Shown here piece by piece: positions 7,893 through 16,220 of a stretch of 37,913 bases of DNA. The stretch covers positions 1-37,913 of the forward strand of contig CAJUNA010000025.1 in assembly GCA_910587645.1 (NCBI GenBank), written 5' to 3'. The stretch is from an uncultured Oscillospiraceae bacterium (GTDB taxonomy: Bacteria > Bacillota > Clostridia > Oscillospirales > Oscillospiraceae). A program made the translations under genes and the position numbers. The stretch's first letter is position 1, and each line of letters opens with the position of its first letter. Below the pieces are notes generated by a model. The model did not search any database and was not told the DNA's origin. It saw nothing but the letters and a program-made list of their open reading frames with translations.

Positions 7893-8837
7893 TTACTCTG
7901 GGGAAACGATTTCCCCGTCCTCACCAATCTGAAAAACCACCGCTGGCCACCTTCGCGCCCTTCTCCCCTCCGGCGCAAAGCCTCCGGTAAACCAAACCCG
8001 GCTCCCCTGCTCCTCCAGCAATCCAATAGCCCCCAGGGAAGGCCGGTCTTTTCTTGGGACATATTCCTCTCCGCAGGAGACCACCGCGTGCTCCGGCTTC
8101 AGCCGCCGCGCCAGCTCCGGCGTCACAGACTTCCCGTCCCCATGGTGGGGGGCTTTCAAGATAGCGCAGGGCTCCGCCTGATCCTCCCAGGCCGCGCCGT
8201 AGCAGTCCCCGGCCAGTTCCACCCGCCGCCCGGCGTAATCCAGGGACACCCGCAGGGATCCCGGGTTGCGGAACTTAGAAGACCACCAGACCCGTTCCGG
8301 CGCCGCCTGCCGCCCGGCCAGCAGCGCCGCCCAGACCGCCCGCTGCCGCCTACAGCCCTCCGGGTCGCCGCAGGCAATTGCCATCCGCAGCCCTGGCGCG
8401 GGCTCTAGCAGAACCGTCTCCTCCACCTGGACCATCCGGCAGCCCTGTCCCGCGAATTTTTCCGTACAAGCCGCCCACTGCTCCAGGCAGTCCATGAGGC
8501 CCCTCACGGTTTTTTCCTCCGCCCCCGTCCGCGCCAGGGGCGCAACGGGCAAACAGGGGAAAAAACCGGAGTAGGCCACGCCCACGGAAACCGCATCCAA
8601 CACATCGGAAACCCCGCCGAAGTGGTCCTCGTGCAAATGGGTAATTACCATCGCGTCCAGCCTGGCGGCCCCCAGCTCCCGCAGGTAAGCCGCCGCCGTC
8701 CGCCGGCAGCCCCCGGGGGCTGTCCCCACGTCCGCCTTCCCGGCGTCCACCAGCAGGCGGAAGATCCGTCCTTCCGCGGTTTCCTCCACCAATATGGCGT
8801 CTCCATCGCCCACGTTGATAAAGTGCAGCTTCAGCAC
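7893..8837 (-). CDS. Metallo-beta-lactamase-fold hydrolase, ComEC-like
   Basis: The likely start is GTG 8837, just after the stop of the membrane-protein gene (8842-8844), with GGTGAGG as ribosome site; the ATG at 8900 lies inside the upstream gene. The 314-residue protein begins LKLHFINVGDGDAILVE, the typical opening of ComEC/Rec2-like MBL proteins. It has the zinc motif THLHEDH (66-72), a later metal aspartate in LAGD and KAPHHGD. Free-standing members are predicted phosphodiesterases or nucleases. No signal peptide is seen. Coupling to the upstream membrane protein suggests a joint role at the cell surface, but this is inference. Confidence 0.85.
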   Translation of the reverse strand: MLKLHFINVGDGDAILVEETAEGRIFRLLVDAGKADVGTAPGGCRRTAAAYLRELGAARLDAMVITHLHEDHFGGVSDVLDAVSVGVAYSGFFPCLPVAPLARTGAEEKTVRGLMDCLEQWAACTEKFAGQGCRMVQVEETVLLEPAPGLRMAIACGDPEGCRRQRAVWAALLAGRQAAPERVWWSSKFRNPGSLRVSLDYAGRRVELAGDCYGAAWEDQAEPCAILKAPHHGDGKSVTPELARRLKPEHAVVSCGEEYVPRKDRPSLGAIGLLEEQGSRVWFTGGFAPEGRRARRWPAVVFQIGEDGEIVSPE

Positions 8838-8841
8838 AGCC

Positions 8842-9423
8842 TCACCGCCTCTGGGTAAACTTTTTCCAAGGCTGTTCATCCTCAGGCTTAGGCGGCACAT
8901 AATCCTTCCGGTACAGCAAGTACGTCACAACCAGCCCCAAGAGCACCGGAACCGCCATAAACCAAGTAAAGAAGTGCAAAAACGCCTCAAAAGCATCCCG
9001 GTCCCCCAGCATGAACACCATCGACCCACAGATCAGGATTCCATAGACCGCCAACCACAGATAGCACCCCAGCATTAACCGCTTGTCGTGGAAAATCCGG
9101 TGCAGAACCAGCGCCACCAGAACCCCCATGCCGCCTGCGGCCAAAGATTGAACCAGGTTCCCGGTAAACACGGGCCAGCCCGCCGTCACCGGCGACAGCC
9201 ACAGGATTGCCAGGTTGAACGCGCCGATCAGCAACAGCACAAACACCAGGCTCAAGCAGAAGGTATACACCAAAAAACCGCTTTTCGGCTTCCCGTCCTC
9301 AGTAAAGAGGAACGCTTTCCAAAAGCTTTTTTCCCGCTTCGCCCATTTTTCCTTGCGCTCTTTTTTGGCGCGTTCCCGCTCCGCGTCCTCAATCTGGCGG
9401 TAAAAATTGTTATTCTGATCCAT
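8842..9423 (-). CDS. Four-helix membrane protein of unknown function
   Basis: The start is the ATG at 9423 behind GGAGG; the longer frame upstream runs through a palindrome and lacks a start signal. The 193-residue protein has a very charged N-terminus (residues 10-40, rich in K, E and R, a likely cytoplasmic coiled coil), then about four membrane helices and a charged C-terminal tail ending KKFTQRR. I do not recognise the family. It is first in a short minus-strand operon and is coupled to the MBL-fold protein gene. Confidence 0.7.
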   Translation of the reverse strand: MDQNNNFYRQIEDAERERAKKERKEKWAKREKSFWKAFLFTEDGKPKSGFLVYTFCLSLVFVLLLIGAFNLAILWLSPVTAGWPVFTGNLVQSLAAGGMGVLVALVLHRIFHDKRLMLGCYLWLAVYGILICGSMVFMLGDRDAFEAFLHFFTWFMAVPVLLGLVVTYLLYRKDYVPPKPEDEQPWKKFTQRR

Positions 9424-9492
9424 GCTGGGACCTCCTTGCATATTGACCCTGCCTATGAAGCCTTCAGCGAAAGCCGCTTTGACTATAACAAC

Positions 9493-9530
9493 AGCCCCGC
9501 GCGGCAGGCGGCCGCCTGCCGCGCGGGGCT
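9493..9530 (-). terminator. 38-bp perfect palindrome, likely terminator of the importer operon
   Basis: The two 19-base arms (9493-9511 and 9512-9530), beginning AGCCCCGCGCGG, are perfectly complementary with no spacer. The palindrome lies about 50 bp beyond the stop codon of the solute-binding protein gene. On the minus strand it is followed by GTTGTTATAG, a poor T-tract. It may work as a terminator or as a barrier to 3' exonucleases. Confidence 0.6.
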
Positions 9531-9580
9531 TCAACACACACGCTATTGTACGCCCTTTCAGGCCGCCCGTCAAGCCGTTA

Positions 9581-10915
9581 TCAGCCTACGGTATTGGGGC
9601 TGATGCTCAGCCAATAGATCCACAAGTCCTGGGTATCCAGGAACACATCGTGGATCGCGGCCAGGTCGCCGCCCACCGCGCCGGACTCTTCCAGGGTAAC
9701 GGGGTTCCAATCGCCCACCACGTCGTTGCGGACAGGCCAGTTGCCTTCCTTGGAGAAGGGCTTGAGGCCGCCGCTCTCGCCATCGGTGCCGCCGGTGATC
9801 CAGCGGATGAACAGGCGGGCCGCCGCCGGGTGCTTGCAGCCTTCCACCACGTACATGTACTCGCAGTTCTCAAGGCCGGTATAGGGGGTCAGGTTGGTCA
9901 GCCACGCGATGTTGTAGCCGGACTCATCGCGGTTGCCGATCTTGCCGCCGGAGGCCAGCGCCAGGGCGGGATCGTCCTTGGTGGAGTTGTCCACAGCCTT
10001 GACCAGCTCGTCGCCATCGTTGATGAAGGTCATCTTCATCTGGGAGAACCGCCACATGAATTCCACGCCGGCGTTATTCTCGGGCACTTCGAAATCGAAG
10101 CCGCTGCCGTCATAGGTGTACTCCAGGGGCTTGCCATACAGATCCTCATAGGCCTGCTCCATCTGCTCGGCGTTGACGATGAAGCTGGCGAACAGGGCCA
10201 GGTAGGTCTCCTCTGTGCCGATTTCCTTGGTGAACAGGCGGTACTTCTGGGAGCCATCGTCATTTTTCTCAATGATCTGCCACCAGCTCGTCACAGGCTG
10301 CCCATCGGGGAATGCTGCGGTGTTGTAGTACCAGAAGCTCTGGGACGCGTACAGGGGATAACCGAAACGCAGCAGCATGGGGTCAACCTTCTCCGCGATG
10401 TCCTTCGGATAGAAAGCGGAGCAGTAGCCCTCCTCGTAGTAGTCAAAGAACACCTCGCCAGTCACGTCCTTGGCCTGGAGCACATCGCCGTAAATGTTGC
10501 CGGAATTGGCTTCCAGCACACATTTTTCCAGCACTTCGCCCTGATCCAAGTCCATAATGACGATGTCCAGGCCAGGATACGCCTCTTCGAAGTCATCCTC
10601 CGCCTTCAGCATCTTGGAAGAGGTGGCGTAAATGTTGATCTCGCTGCCGTCGGCCACTTCTTCCAGGGCCTTCTGATACAGCTCCTCGTCCGTCATTTCG
10701 CTCCACTCGTCATAAATGGGTCCAAAAAACTCAGAATCCTCCACCTTGACAGGGGCGTCGTCCCCAGGCGCGTCGGCGTCATTGTCCTTGCCGGGTTCCG
10801 CGTCGCCGCTCTGACTGGGCTGGCTGTCGTCTTTCTTGCCATCGCCGCCGCAGGCGGCCAGGCTCAGCAGCATGACCAAAGCCAGCAGGAGAGCCAAAAG
10901 CTTGCTCTTTTTCAT
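9581..10915 (-). CDS. ABC importer solute-binding lipoprotein (family 1)
   Basis: The 444-residue protein has a lipoprotein signal with lipobox LSLAAC (C22), then an acidic low-complexity linker (about 25-60) and a two-lobed binding protein of the iron(III)/AfuA/spermidine-like family. It is the last gene of a minus-strand operon of permease, ATPase and binding protein. The operon is named ferric-type by homology only: members of this group bind iron, polyamines, aminoethylphosphonate or, as AfuA, sugar phosphates. The neighbouring inositol genes make an inositol-related or organic-acid solute plausible, but I cannot assign one. A hairpin lies between it and the ATPase gene, which may favour its higher expression. 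Confidence 0.85.
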   Translation of the reverse strand: MKKSKLLALLLALVMLLSLAACGGDGKKDDSQPSQSGDAEPGKDNDADAPGDDAPVKVEDSEFFGPIYDEWSEMTDEELYQKALEEVADGSEINIYATSSKMLKAEDDFEEAYPGLDIVIMDLDQGEVLEKCVLEANSGNIYGDVLQAKDVTGEVFFDYYEEGYCSAFYPKDIAEKVDPMLLRFGYPLYASQSFWYYNTAAFPDGQPVTSWWQIIEKNDDGSQKYRLFTKEIGTEETYLALFASFIVNAEQMEQAYEDLYGKPLEYTYDGSGFDFEVPENNAGVEFMWRFSQMKMTFINDGDELVKAVDNSTKDDPALALASGGKIGNRDESGYNIAWLTNLTPYTGLENCEYMYVVEGCKHPAAARLFIRWITGGTDGESGGLKPFSKEGNWPVRNDVVGDWNPVTLEESGAVGGDLAAIHDVFLDTQDLWIYWLSISPNTVG

Positions 10916-10986
10916 AGTGATCCAATTCTCCTTTCAAAATACAAGTGAACAGTTATCTATGCTGGGACGGTGCTTTGTATTTCCTA

Positions 10987-11009
10987 GCCGCCCCCGGCCT
11001 GGGGGCGGC
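10987..11009 (-). other. Intercistronic hairpin between ATPase and binding-protein genes
   Basis: A perfect stem GCCGCCCCC (10987-10995) with GGGGGCGGC (11001-11009) and a 5-nt loop sits between the two genes. No T-run follows on the minus strand, so it looks like an mRNA-processing or stabilising hairpin, a common device for making binding protein in excess. Confidence 0.55.
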
Positions 11010-11021
11010 GTTGGGAACCAG

Positions 11022-12140
11022 TTACTTGGCCCGCTTAATCAGGCGGGTGCTCTTAGCGTCGTAAATATTGATCTTATTGGGGTCGATGTGGACGTATACG
11101 GTCTGGTCGATGCTGTACTGGGCCAGCCCGATCTGCTTAGACAGGAAGTCGCTCTTGCCGGCCTGGAGGGACACCAGGGTCTCGGAGCCCGCGGGCTGGT
11201 TGGCGTAGACCTTGACAGGCAGGGCGCCCGGCTCGGCATCGGGGGTAATATGCACCTGCTCAGGCCGGATGGCCACCACCACGGGGAACTCGCCGTTGGG
11301 GATTTTCTCATCGGTCATGTCCGCCTTATCGAAGGTGTAGTCCTTCAGTTCGCACTTGACCATCAGCTTGCCGTTCTCGTACTTGCCGGTGCCCTCCAGG
11401 AAGTTGATCCGGGGGTTGCCGATGAAGTCGGCGGCTTCCAGGTCGATGGGGTTCATATACAGGTCCATCGGCGCGTCCACCTGGCTCAGCTCACCGGCCT
11501 TAAACAGGGCGATCTTGGTAGACATGGTGAGGGCCTCCACCTGGTCGTGGGTAACGTAGATAATGGTAGTGCCCAATTCCCTGTGGATCCGCTGCAACTC
11601 GGAGCGCATGTCAATCCGCAGCCGGGCGTCCAGGTTGGACAGCGGCTCATCCAGCAGCAGCAGCTTGGGGTTGGAGGCCACGGCGCGGGCGATTGCCACA
11701 CGCTGCTGCTGGCCGCCGGACAGCTCGTTGGGATAGCGGTCGATGTACTCCTCAATACGCATCATCCGCAGGGAATCCTTCAGCCGCTTCTCAATCTCGT
11801 CCTTAGGCAGCTTTTGGATTTTCAAACCGAAGGCGATATTCTCCCGCACGGTCATATGGGGCCACAGGGCGTAGGACTGGAACACCAGGTTCAGCCCCCG
11901 CTTGCTTGGCTCGGCGTAGAAAGCCAGGTCGGCGTTGATCATTTCCTCGCCATCGATGGTCATTACGCCGTTCTGGGGCTTCTCCAGGCCGGAGACCACA
12001 CGCAGGGTCGTGGTCTTGCCGCATCCGGAGGGGCCAAGCAGGGTCATAAAGTCGCCGTCCTCGATCACCAGATTGATGTCCCGCAGGACGTGGTTGTCGC
12101 CGTAGAACTTATCAATATGTTTCAGTTCAATTCTGCTCAT
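11022..12140 (-). CDS. ABC importer ATP-binding protein (FbpC/PotA type)
   Basis: The 372-residue ATPase shows Walker A GPSGCGKTT, a Q-loop (LVFQSYALWPHMTV), the signature LSGGQQQR, Walker B LLLLDEPLSNLD and an H-loop (THD). A C-terminal region of about 120 residues resembles the TOBE regulatory domain of importers for iron(III), spermidine or sugars. It energises the fused permease encoded upstream and serves the binding protein encoded downstream. Confidence 0.93.
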   Translation of the reverse strand: MSRIELKHIDKFYGDNHVLRDINLVIEDGDFMTLLGPSGCGKTTTLRVVSGLEKPQNGVMTIDGEEMINADLAFYAEPSKRGLNLVFQSYALWPHMTVRENIAFGLKIQKLPKDEIEKRLKDSLRMMRIEEYIDRYPNELSGGQQQRVAIARAVASNPKLLLLDEPLSNLDARLRIDMRSELQRIHRELGTTIIYVTHDQVEALTMSTKIALFKAGELSQVDAPMDLYMNPIDLEAADFIGNPRINFLEGTGKYENGKLMVKCELKDYTFDKADMTDEKIPNGEFPVVVAIRPEQVHITPDAEPGALPVKVYANQPAGSETLVSLQAGKSDFLSKQIGLAQYSIDQTVYVHIDPNKINIYDAKSTRLIKRAK

Positions 12141-12180
12141 TGTGTCAACCTTTCCTTTCTGTAGTTACCGTCCCGGGGAT

Positions 12181-14001
12181 TTACCAAGCCTTGCCGATAT
12201 CGGCGCCAAACCGGTTGGCGATGATATAGCAGACCAGGATGAACAGCAGCACGCACACGGAGATAGCGTCCGCCATCTGGTTGTAGCCCTCCTGGGAGTA
12301 AGTGAAAGCCAGATACGACATGGTCTGTGTGTGCTTATCCATCATGATGATGATGAGGTCCAGCTCCTTGGCGATACTGATAAAGGTCAGCATAAAGCCG
12401 GAGATAAAGCCGTTTTTCGCCAGCGGCAGGACGATTTTGCCCATCCGCTGCCAGAAGTTCGCACCGTTGATATCGGCGGCCTCCTCCAGCTCCACGGCAA
12501 TCTGCATCATATTCGCGGTACCGGAGCGGCTGGCGAAGGGGAAGTGCTTGACCACGCTGGTCAGGACGATCAGGGTAAAGGTGCCGTACAGGGAGGGGAT
12601 CAGCCCGCCTAGGCGGGCCTGGGAGAACATCGCCACGTACATGGAGGAGAAGGCCACGCCGCTCATCAGGTAAGGCACAAAGACCAGCTGCTCGGTAGCG
12701 GAGCCGTACCACTTGCCGCGGCCGCGGGTAGAGATATACCCCAGGAACTGCCCGCACAAAGCGGTGATAATGGAGCCGATGAAGGTCAGCCGGATGGTAT
12801 TATAGACCGCGCTGCCAAACTCCTTGTTCTTGAAGATGCCGGCGTAGTTGGTGTAGGTCCGGGCCTCGTCCACGGTGCCGATCCAGTTATAGAGGGTCAG
12901 GTTGTCCGGCCCGTAGCCATTGCCGGTAGTGACCTGGAAGGTCTCCATCACCAGCACGAACATGGGGGCGACCATCGCGAAGAACAGGAACACCACCAGG
13001 AACGTCATAAGGGGGATCTTCGCGCCGCCCAGGTGCATCTCATTGGAGCGCCCGCCCTTGCCGCCGATGGTGGCATAGGATTTCCGAACGCCGATAATGC
13101 GCTGGTTGGAGAAGATAATCAACGCCGCCAGCCCGATAAGCACCAGGCTCATCGCGTAGCCCACCGCCTGGGGAGAGCCGTTGATAAAGGTCTTCATCTT
13201 CGTAGCCAAGGTAAAGTAGCCGATACGGGAGCCCAGGTTAGCGGCCACGCCGTAGGTACCGATGGATTTGCTCAAGGTCATGACCACCGCCGAAAGGATG
13301 CTGGGCAGCACCAGGGGCAGGGTAATGGATTTCAGGATTTGAACCTTGTTGGCGCCGCAGATCTCACCCATTTCCTCCAGCTCCGAGTTAATGGAGCGCA
13401 GGGCGGAGGAGACATGTATGTAAGAAAACGCGTAATAGTGGAGGGACATACAAAGGACGATAGCCACCGGGCCGTAAGCCAGCCAGTCGGGGATCGGGAT
13501 GCCCAGCCCGGCCAGGAACCCCAGGGAACCGGAGGTCTTGTTGCGGAACACAGCCAGCCAGGCCAGCGCCTTACACCAGGAGGGGATCATGTAGGGGATG
13601 ACCACCAGCATGCCCATCAGCTTTTTCCCGGGGATGTCCGAGCGGACCATCAGCCAGCCCAGTACGGAGCCAAGGGGTACGGAAACGATTACGGTAAAGA
13701 CACCCACCACCAGGGAGTTCTTCAGCGGCCCCCACAGGGTCGCGCCGGAGAGCTTGCCCACCAGCAGGTATCTCCAATAATAAAGGGTAAACGAGCCCAC
13801 GGGGTCGCCGATCCGCTTCGCCTCGCTTTTGGCAACGGTAAAGGTGGAAGCGACCATCTGGAGCAGGGGAATCACAATCAGGCAGAACAGAACCACCAGA
13901 CTGATCGCGACAATCATATTAAACGGGTTTTTGACCACGTTCAGGATCTGGTTTTTCAATCGGGTTTTGTTGAACGGCCGGCGTTCTCTCTTCCTTTTCA
14001 C
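12181..14001 (-). CDS. Fused double-domain ABC importer permease (FbpB type)
   Basis: The 606-residue protein contains two binding-protein-dependent permease domains joined in one chain, roughly residues 30-310 and 330-600, with about 12 membrane helices. Each half has an EAA loop that docks the ATPase: EMGEICGANKVQILKSITLP in the first, and EEAADINGANFWQRMGKIVL in the second. Length and design match FbpB/AfuB/ThiP-type fused permeases. The N-terminus is strongly basic (KRKRERR). It is first in its operon, about 135 bp downstream of a good promoter. Confidence 0.92.
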   Translation of the reverse strand: MKRKRERRPFNKTRLKNQILNVVKNPFNMIVAISLVVLFCLIVIPLLQMVASTFTVAKSEAKRIGDPVGSFTLYYWRYLLVGKLSGATLWGPLKNSLVVGVFTVIVSVPLGSVLGWLMVRSDIPGKKLMGMLVVIPYMIPSWCKALAWLAVFRNKTSGSLGFLAGLGIPIPDWLAYGPVAIVLCMSLHYYAFSYIHVSSALRSINSELEEMGEICGANKVQILKSITLPLVLPSILSAVVMTLSKSIGTYGVAANLGSRIGYFTLATKMKTFINGSPQAVGYAMSLVLIGLAALIIFSNQRIIGVRKSYATIGGKGGRSNEMHLGGAKIPLMTFLVVFLFFAMVAPMFVLVMETFQVTTGNGYGPDNLTLYNWIGTVDEARTYTNYAGIFKNKEFGSAVYNTIRLTFIGSIITALCGQFLGYISTRGRGKWYGSATEQLVFVPYLMSGVAFSSMYVAMFSQARLGGLIPSLYGTFTLIVLTSVVKHFPFASRSGTANMMQIAVELEEAADINGANFWQRMGKIVLPLAKNGFISGFMLTFISIAKELDLIIIMMDKHTQTMSYLAFTYSQEGYNQMADAISVCVLLFILVCYIIANRFGADIGKAW

Positions 14002-14135
14002 ATCTTTGCTCCTTTCATCTTTTCAACTGCGCAGGACACGGCGCCGTCCCCGGGAAAGCGCGGGAGGGGGCGGCGGGGAAAACACTTTCTTTCACTCCCA
14101 CCTTTCATCGAACACGTTTCCGTTACTTGGTTTTA

Positions 14136-14164
14136 AGTATAGCAAGTTCGTGCATTTCCGTCAA
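14136..14164 (-). promoter_or_regulatory. Promoter of the ABC importer operon
   Basis: On the minus strand TTGACG (14159-14164), a 17-bp spacer and TATACT (14136-14141) form a near-consensus promoter reading into the permease gene. Confidence 0.85.
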
Positions 14165-14203
14165 TTAAAAAACGAAGCAAAAAGAATTTTTCGTCGTTTT
14201 GCA

Positions 14204-14225
14204 GTTCAACATCAAGTTGAACTTG
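14204..14225. promoter_or_regulatory. Overlapping palindromes upstream of the importer promoter
   Basis: GTTCAAC (14204-14210) and GTTGAAC (14216-14222) form an inverted repeat with a 5-bp centre. CAAGTT-G-AACTTG (14213-14225) forms a second palindrome overlapping it. They lie about 40-60 bp upstream of the -35 box, a position suited to an activator. No regulator gene for this operon is adjacent. The rest of 14226-14374 is AT-rich and I see no gene in it. Confidence 0.55.
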
Positions 14226-14374
14226 TAACAATTCACAATTTCTTAAAATCTGCCCGAAATTTTTCGCCTGCATTTTTCTGTTTCATTTCACTTTATGCAA
14301 ATGTTTCCGTAAAATATTCGTACCATCCGGCATATTAACGTCTCCCTGCCCCGGATACATCCTACCTGCCGGGC

Positions 14375-14405
14375 AAAAAAACAGGGCCAATGAATGGCCC
14401 TGTTT
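14375..14405 (-). terminator. Rho-independent terminator after iolG
   Basis: An 11-bp stem AAACAGGGCCA (14379-14389) with TGGCCCTGTTT (14395-14405) is followed on the minus strand by a seven-base T-run (A-run 14375-14381 on the plus strand). It ends the long catabolic run, just downstream of iolG and before the importer promoter. Confidence 0.92.
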
Positions 14406-14415
14406 GCGCAGGTTA

Positions 14416-15444
14416 TCAGCGGTACATTTCCGGTTTTTCGATGGTTTCCACCTTCAAGAACTGGCTGGTGCCCCTGGACGCGTTCAGCGCATCGCCCGCC
14501 ACGCAGGCTACATAGCCGTCCCAGGCGGAAGGCCCTGTCAGCTTCCCCTCCTCAATGGACTGCACCCAGCGGCAGAACTCGATGTCATACGCTTCAATAA
14601 ACCGTTCCTTCCAATCTGTCATAATCGGCATAGATTCCGCGGGATTCACGCTGTCCCACCCGGAAGGCCGGGAACGCCGCACCACGGCATAGGGGTCCGG
14701 CAGCTTCACGGTGCCATTTTCGCAGACCACCTCGCACTGGATGTCGTAGCCGTAACCGTCGGCAACCTGAACCTCCACGTCAATAAAACAGCCCTTTTTG
14801 GTGCGCATCAGCATCACCTGCGGATTATCATAGCCCTTATTGGAACGGGCAGACTGCCGCACCCGGACGCATTGGGCGTCCTCATACTCGTCCCCCAGCA
14901 GCCACCGGCAGATATCCAACTCATGGATCGCCACATTGGTAACGCCGTTTTCGGTTTTAAAGCCAGGCCCCTGGGCCACGTTCCGGTGGCAGGCCTTGAT
15001 GAGCAGCGGCGCCCCCAGCTCACCGGAGTCAATGATCCGTTTCATCTCAGCGTACCCCCGGTCATAGCGGCGCATAAAGCCCACCTGGACCAATCTCTTG
15101 CCGATTTCCTGCTCCCGGGCGATAATCTCCTCACAATCCTTGGCGTTCTGGCTGAGGGGCTTCTCACAGAAGCACCATTTTTCATGCTTCAGGACTTCCA
15201 TCACATAGTCGTGGTGTGTAGGGTCAATAGAAGTAATGACCACCGCCTCCACCTCGGGGTCGGCAATCATCCCATTGCAATCGTTTCCGAAAGAACGGAT
15301 ACCATATTTTGCGGCGGTTTCATCCGCGGCGGCGGCAACATAGTCACAGACGGCCACAACGGTCGCGCCGGGGACGGTTTCGATAATTCTGCGGCAGTGA
15401 TCTTTCCCAATCGCGCCGCAGCCGATCAAGCCAATTTTGAGCAT
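14416..15444 (-). CDS. iolG: Inositol 2-dehydrogenase-like oxidoreductase (Gfo/Idh/MocA family)
   Basis: The 342-residue protein has an N-terminal Rossmann fold (GCGAIG, 8-13), the family EKP motif (94-96) whose lysine is catalytic, and NVAIHELD with a histidine and aspartate at 174 and 177, matching the IolG active site. It would oxidise myo-inositol to scyllo-inosose (2-keto-myo-inositol) with NAD+. The family is broad, but association with iolD, iolB and iolE makes the inositol assignment good. It is the last gene of the run, separated from iolD by the 510-bp repeat, and ends at a strong terminator. The ribosome site is GGAGGA before the ATG at 15444. Confidence 0.85.
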   Translation of the reverse strand: MLKIGLIGCGAIGKDHCRRIIETVPGATVVAVCDYVAAAADETAAKYGIRSFGNDCNGMIADPEVEAVVITSIDPTHHDYVMEVLKHEKWCFCEKPLSQNAKDCEEIIAREQEIGKRLVQVGFMRRYDRGYAEMKRIIDSGELGAPLLIKACHRNVAQGPGFKTENGVTNVAIHELDICRWLLGDEYEDAQCVRVRQSARSNKGYDNPQVMLMRTKKGCFIDVEVQVADGYGYDIQCEVVCENGTVKLPDPYAVVRRSRPSGWDSVNPAESMPIMTDWKERFIEAYDIEFCRWVQSIEEGKLTGPSAWDGYVACVAGDALNASRGTSQFLKVETIEKPEMYR

Positions 15445-15463
15445 AGACGAAGTCCTCCATTCG

Positions 15464-15496
15464 ATTTATCGCGCCCTTCGGGCGCGAAGGATAAAT
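15464..15496 (-). other. Hairpin in the iolG leader
   Basis: TCGCGCCC (15469-15476) and GGGCGCGA (15480-15487) form a perfect 8-bp stem with a TTC loop. ATTTATC and GATAAAT further out extend the pairing. It lies just upstream of the iolG ribosome site and could stabilise the processed 5' end of an iolG mRNA. Confidence 0.5.
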
Positions 15497-15510
15497 TATT
15501 CTCCAATCGG

Positions 15511-16020
15511 CCCGAGGCCTACGCGGCCCCAGACCCGGGGTTACTTTTTGTGTGAACAAAAAGTAACCAAAAAATCATTTAAACCTGCGGTTTAAGAATC
15601 CCTCATTATTACGGGGTTTTTTATTTTACGCTACGACCTTTAGTTTGTTTTTCTATCTCCGGTGCATTGAGCCGATGCCAGTGCTTACTTCTGCGCACAG
15701 ATCTATTGGGGGTGCTGGTTGCCGCGTGAGACGCGGCACGGGGGATTATACCACTCACGTGCGCCGGGAGTACCCAAAGCAAAAAAGGTAGGCACCCACA
15801 AAATGCCCGTGGGTAGACACGAAAGTCCGGCGCATAAAGTCCACGCACCATCGATAGAACGTCCGCAGCGTACCAAAAGGAAAAACAAAACAAAAATTTC
15901 AGGAGGGATACTTAAGGGGGGCCGGCCCCCCCTTAAGTAAGTTTTTGCTACTTTTTCCTTACGGAAAAAGTAGGCCCCGTCCCCCCGGAGGGGGAAACGA
16001 AAAATGGGGGAAGCAGAAAA
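15511..16020. repeat. Structured ~510-bp intergenic repeat, copy 1
   Basis: This copy, between iolD and iolG, aligns end to end with copy 2 (19031-19552). Blocks of near identity include TTTACGCTACGACCTTT, GCTTACTTCTGCGCAC and the AAAACAAAAATTTCAGG stretch, separated by divergent parts. Hairpins in order are: GTTACTTTTTG/CAAAAAGTAAC (15540-15567), TTAAACC/GGTTTAA (15579-15595), GCCGCGT/ACGCGGC (15721-15737), a 13-bp stem around a G6/C6 core (15909-15939) and CTACTTTTTCC/GGAAAAAGTAG (15948-15973). Open frames on both strands are conserved only as far as the DNA is, and differences between copies show no third-position bias, so I do not call a protein. It has the same orientation as copy 2. Confidence 0.85.
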
Positions 16021-16028
16021 TTTTTTTC

Positions 16029-16057
16029 AAAAAGTTGCTGTTTTTACAGCAACTTTT
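16029..16057 (-). terminator. Bidirectional hairpin terminator downstream of iolD
   Basis: AAAAGTTGCTG (16030-16040) and CAGCAACTTTT (16047-16057) form an 11-bp stem with T-runs on both sides. On the minus strand it follows the iolD stop by about 165 bp and would reduce read-through into iolG. The sequence between 16058 and 16220 holds no gene I can support. Confidence 0.75.
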
Positions 16058-16220
16058 CCCCGAATGCAGCCTATAGGTGTAGCGGACGTCACCTACCGGA
16101 ACTTCGCGCGTTCAAACAAAAACGTCCACAGGAGTTGATCGCCCTGGAAAAAAACCTTTAGCACCGGTTGCAAACGGTTGTACCTTGAAAACGAAATAAA
16201 AAGCAAAACCGGGCAAAGAA

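Noticed and set aside
9422..10948. 508-codon plus-strand frame opposite the binding-protein gene
   Set aside because: Antisense shadow; it crosses the 38-bp palindrome and has no family motif, while the opposite strand has a lipoprotein signal and ABC context.
15703..15888. Minus-strand frame FFLLVRC... shared by both repeat copies
   Set aside because: Same reasoning; it overlaps the plus-strand frame and lacks a ribosome site.
15719..15940. Open frame beginning PRETRHG in repeat copy 1, matched by 19244-19501 in copy 2
   Set aside because: The two translations are similar only because the DNA is. Changes fall equally on all codon positions, the frame ends inside a hairpin, and an opposite-strand frame is just as well conserved.
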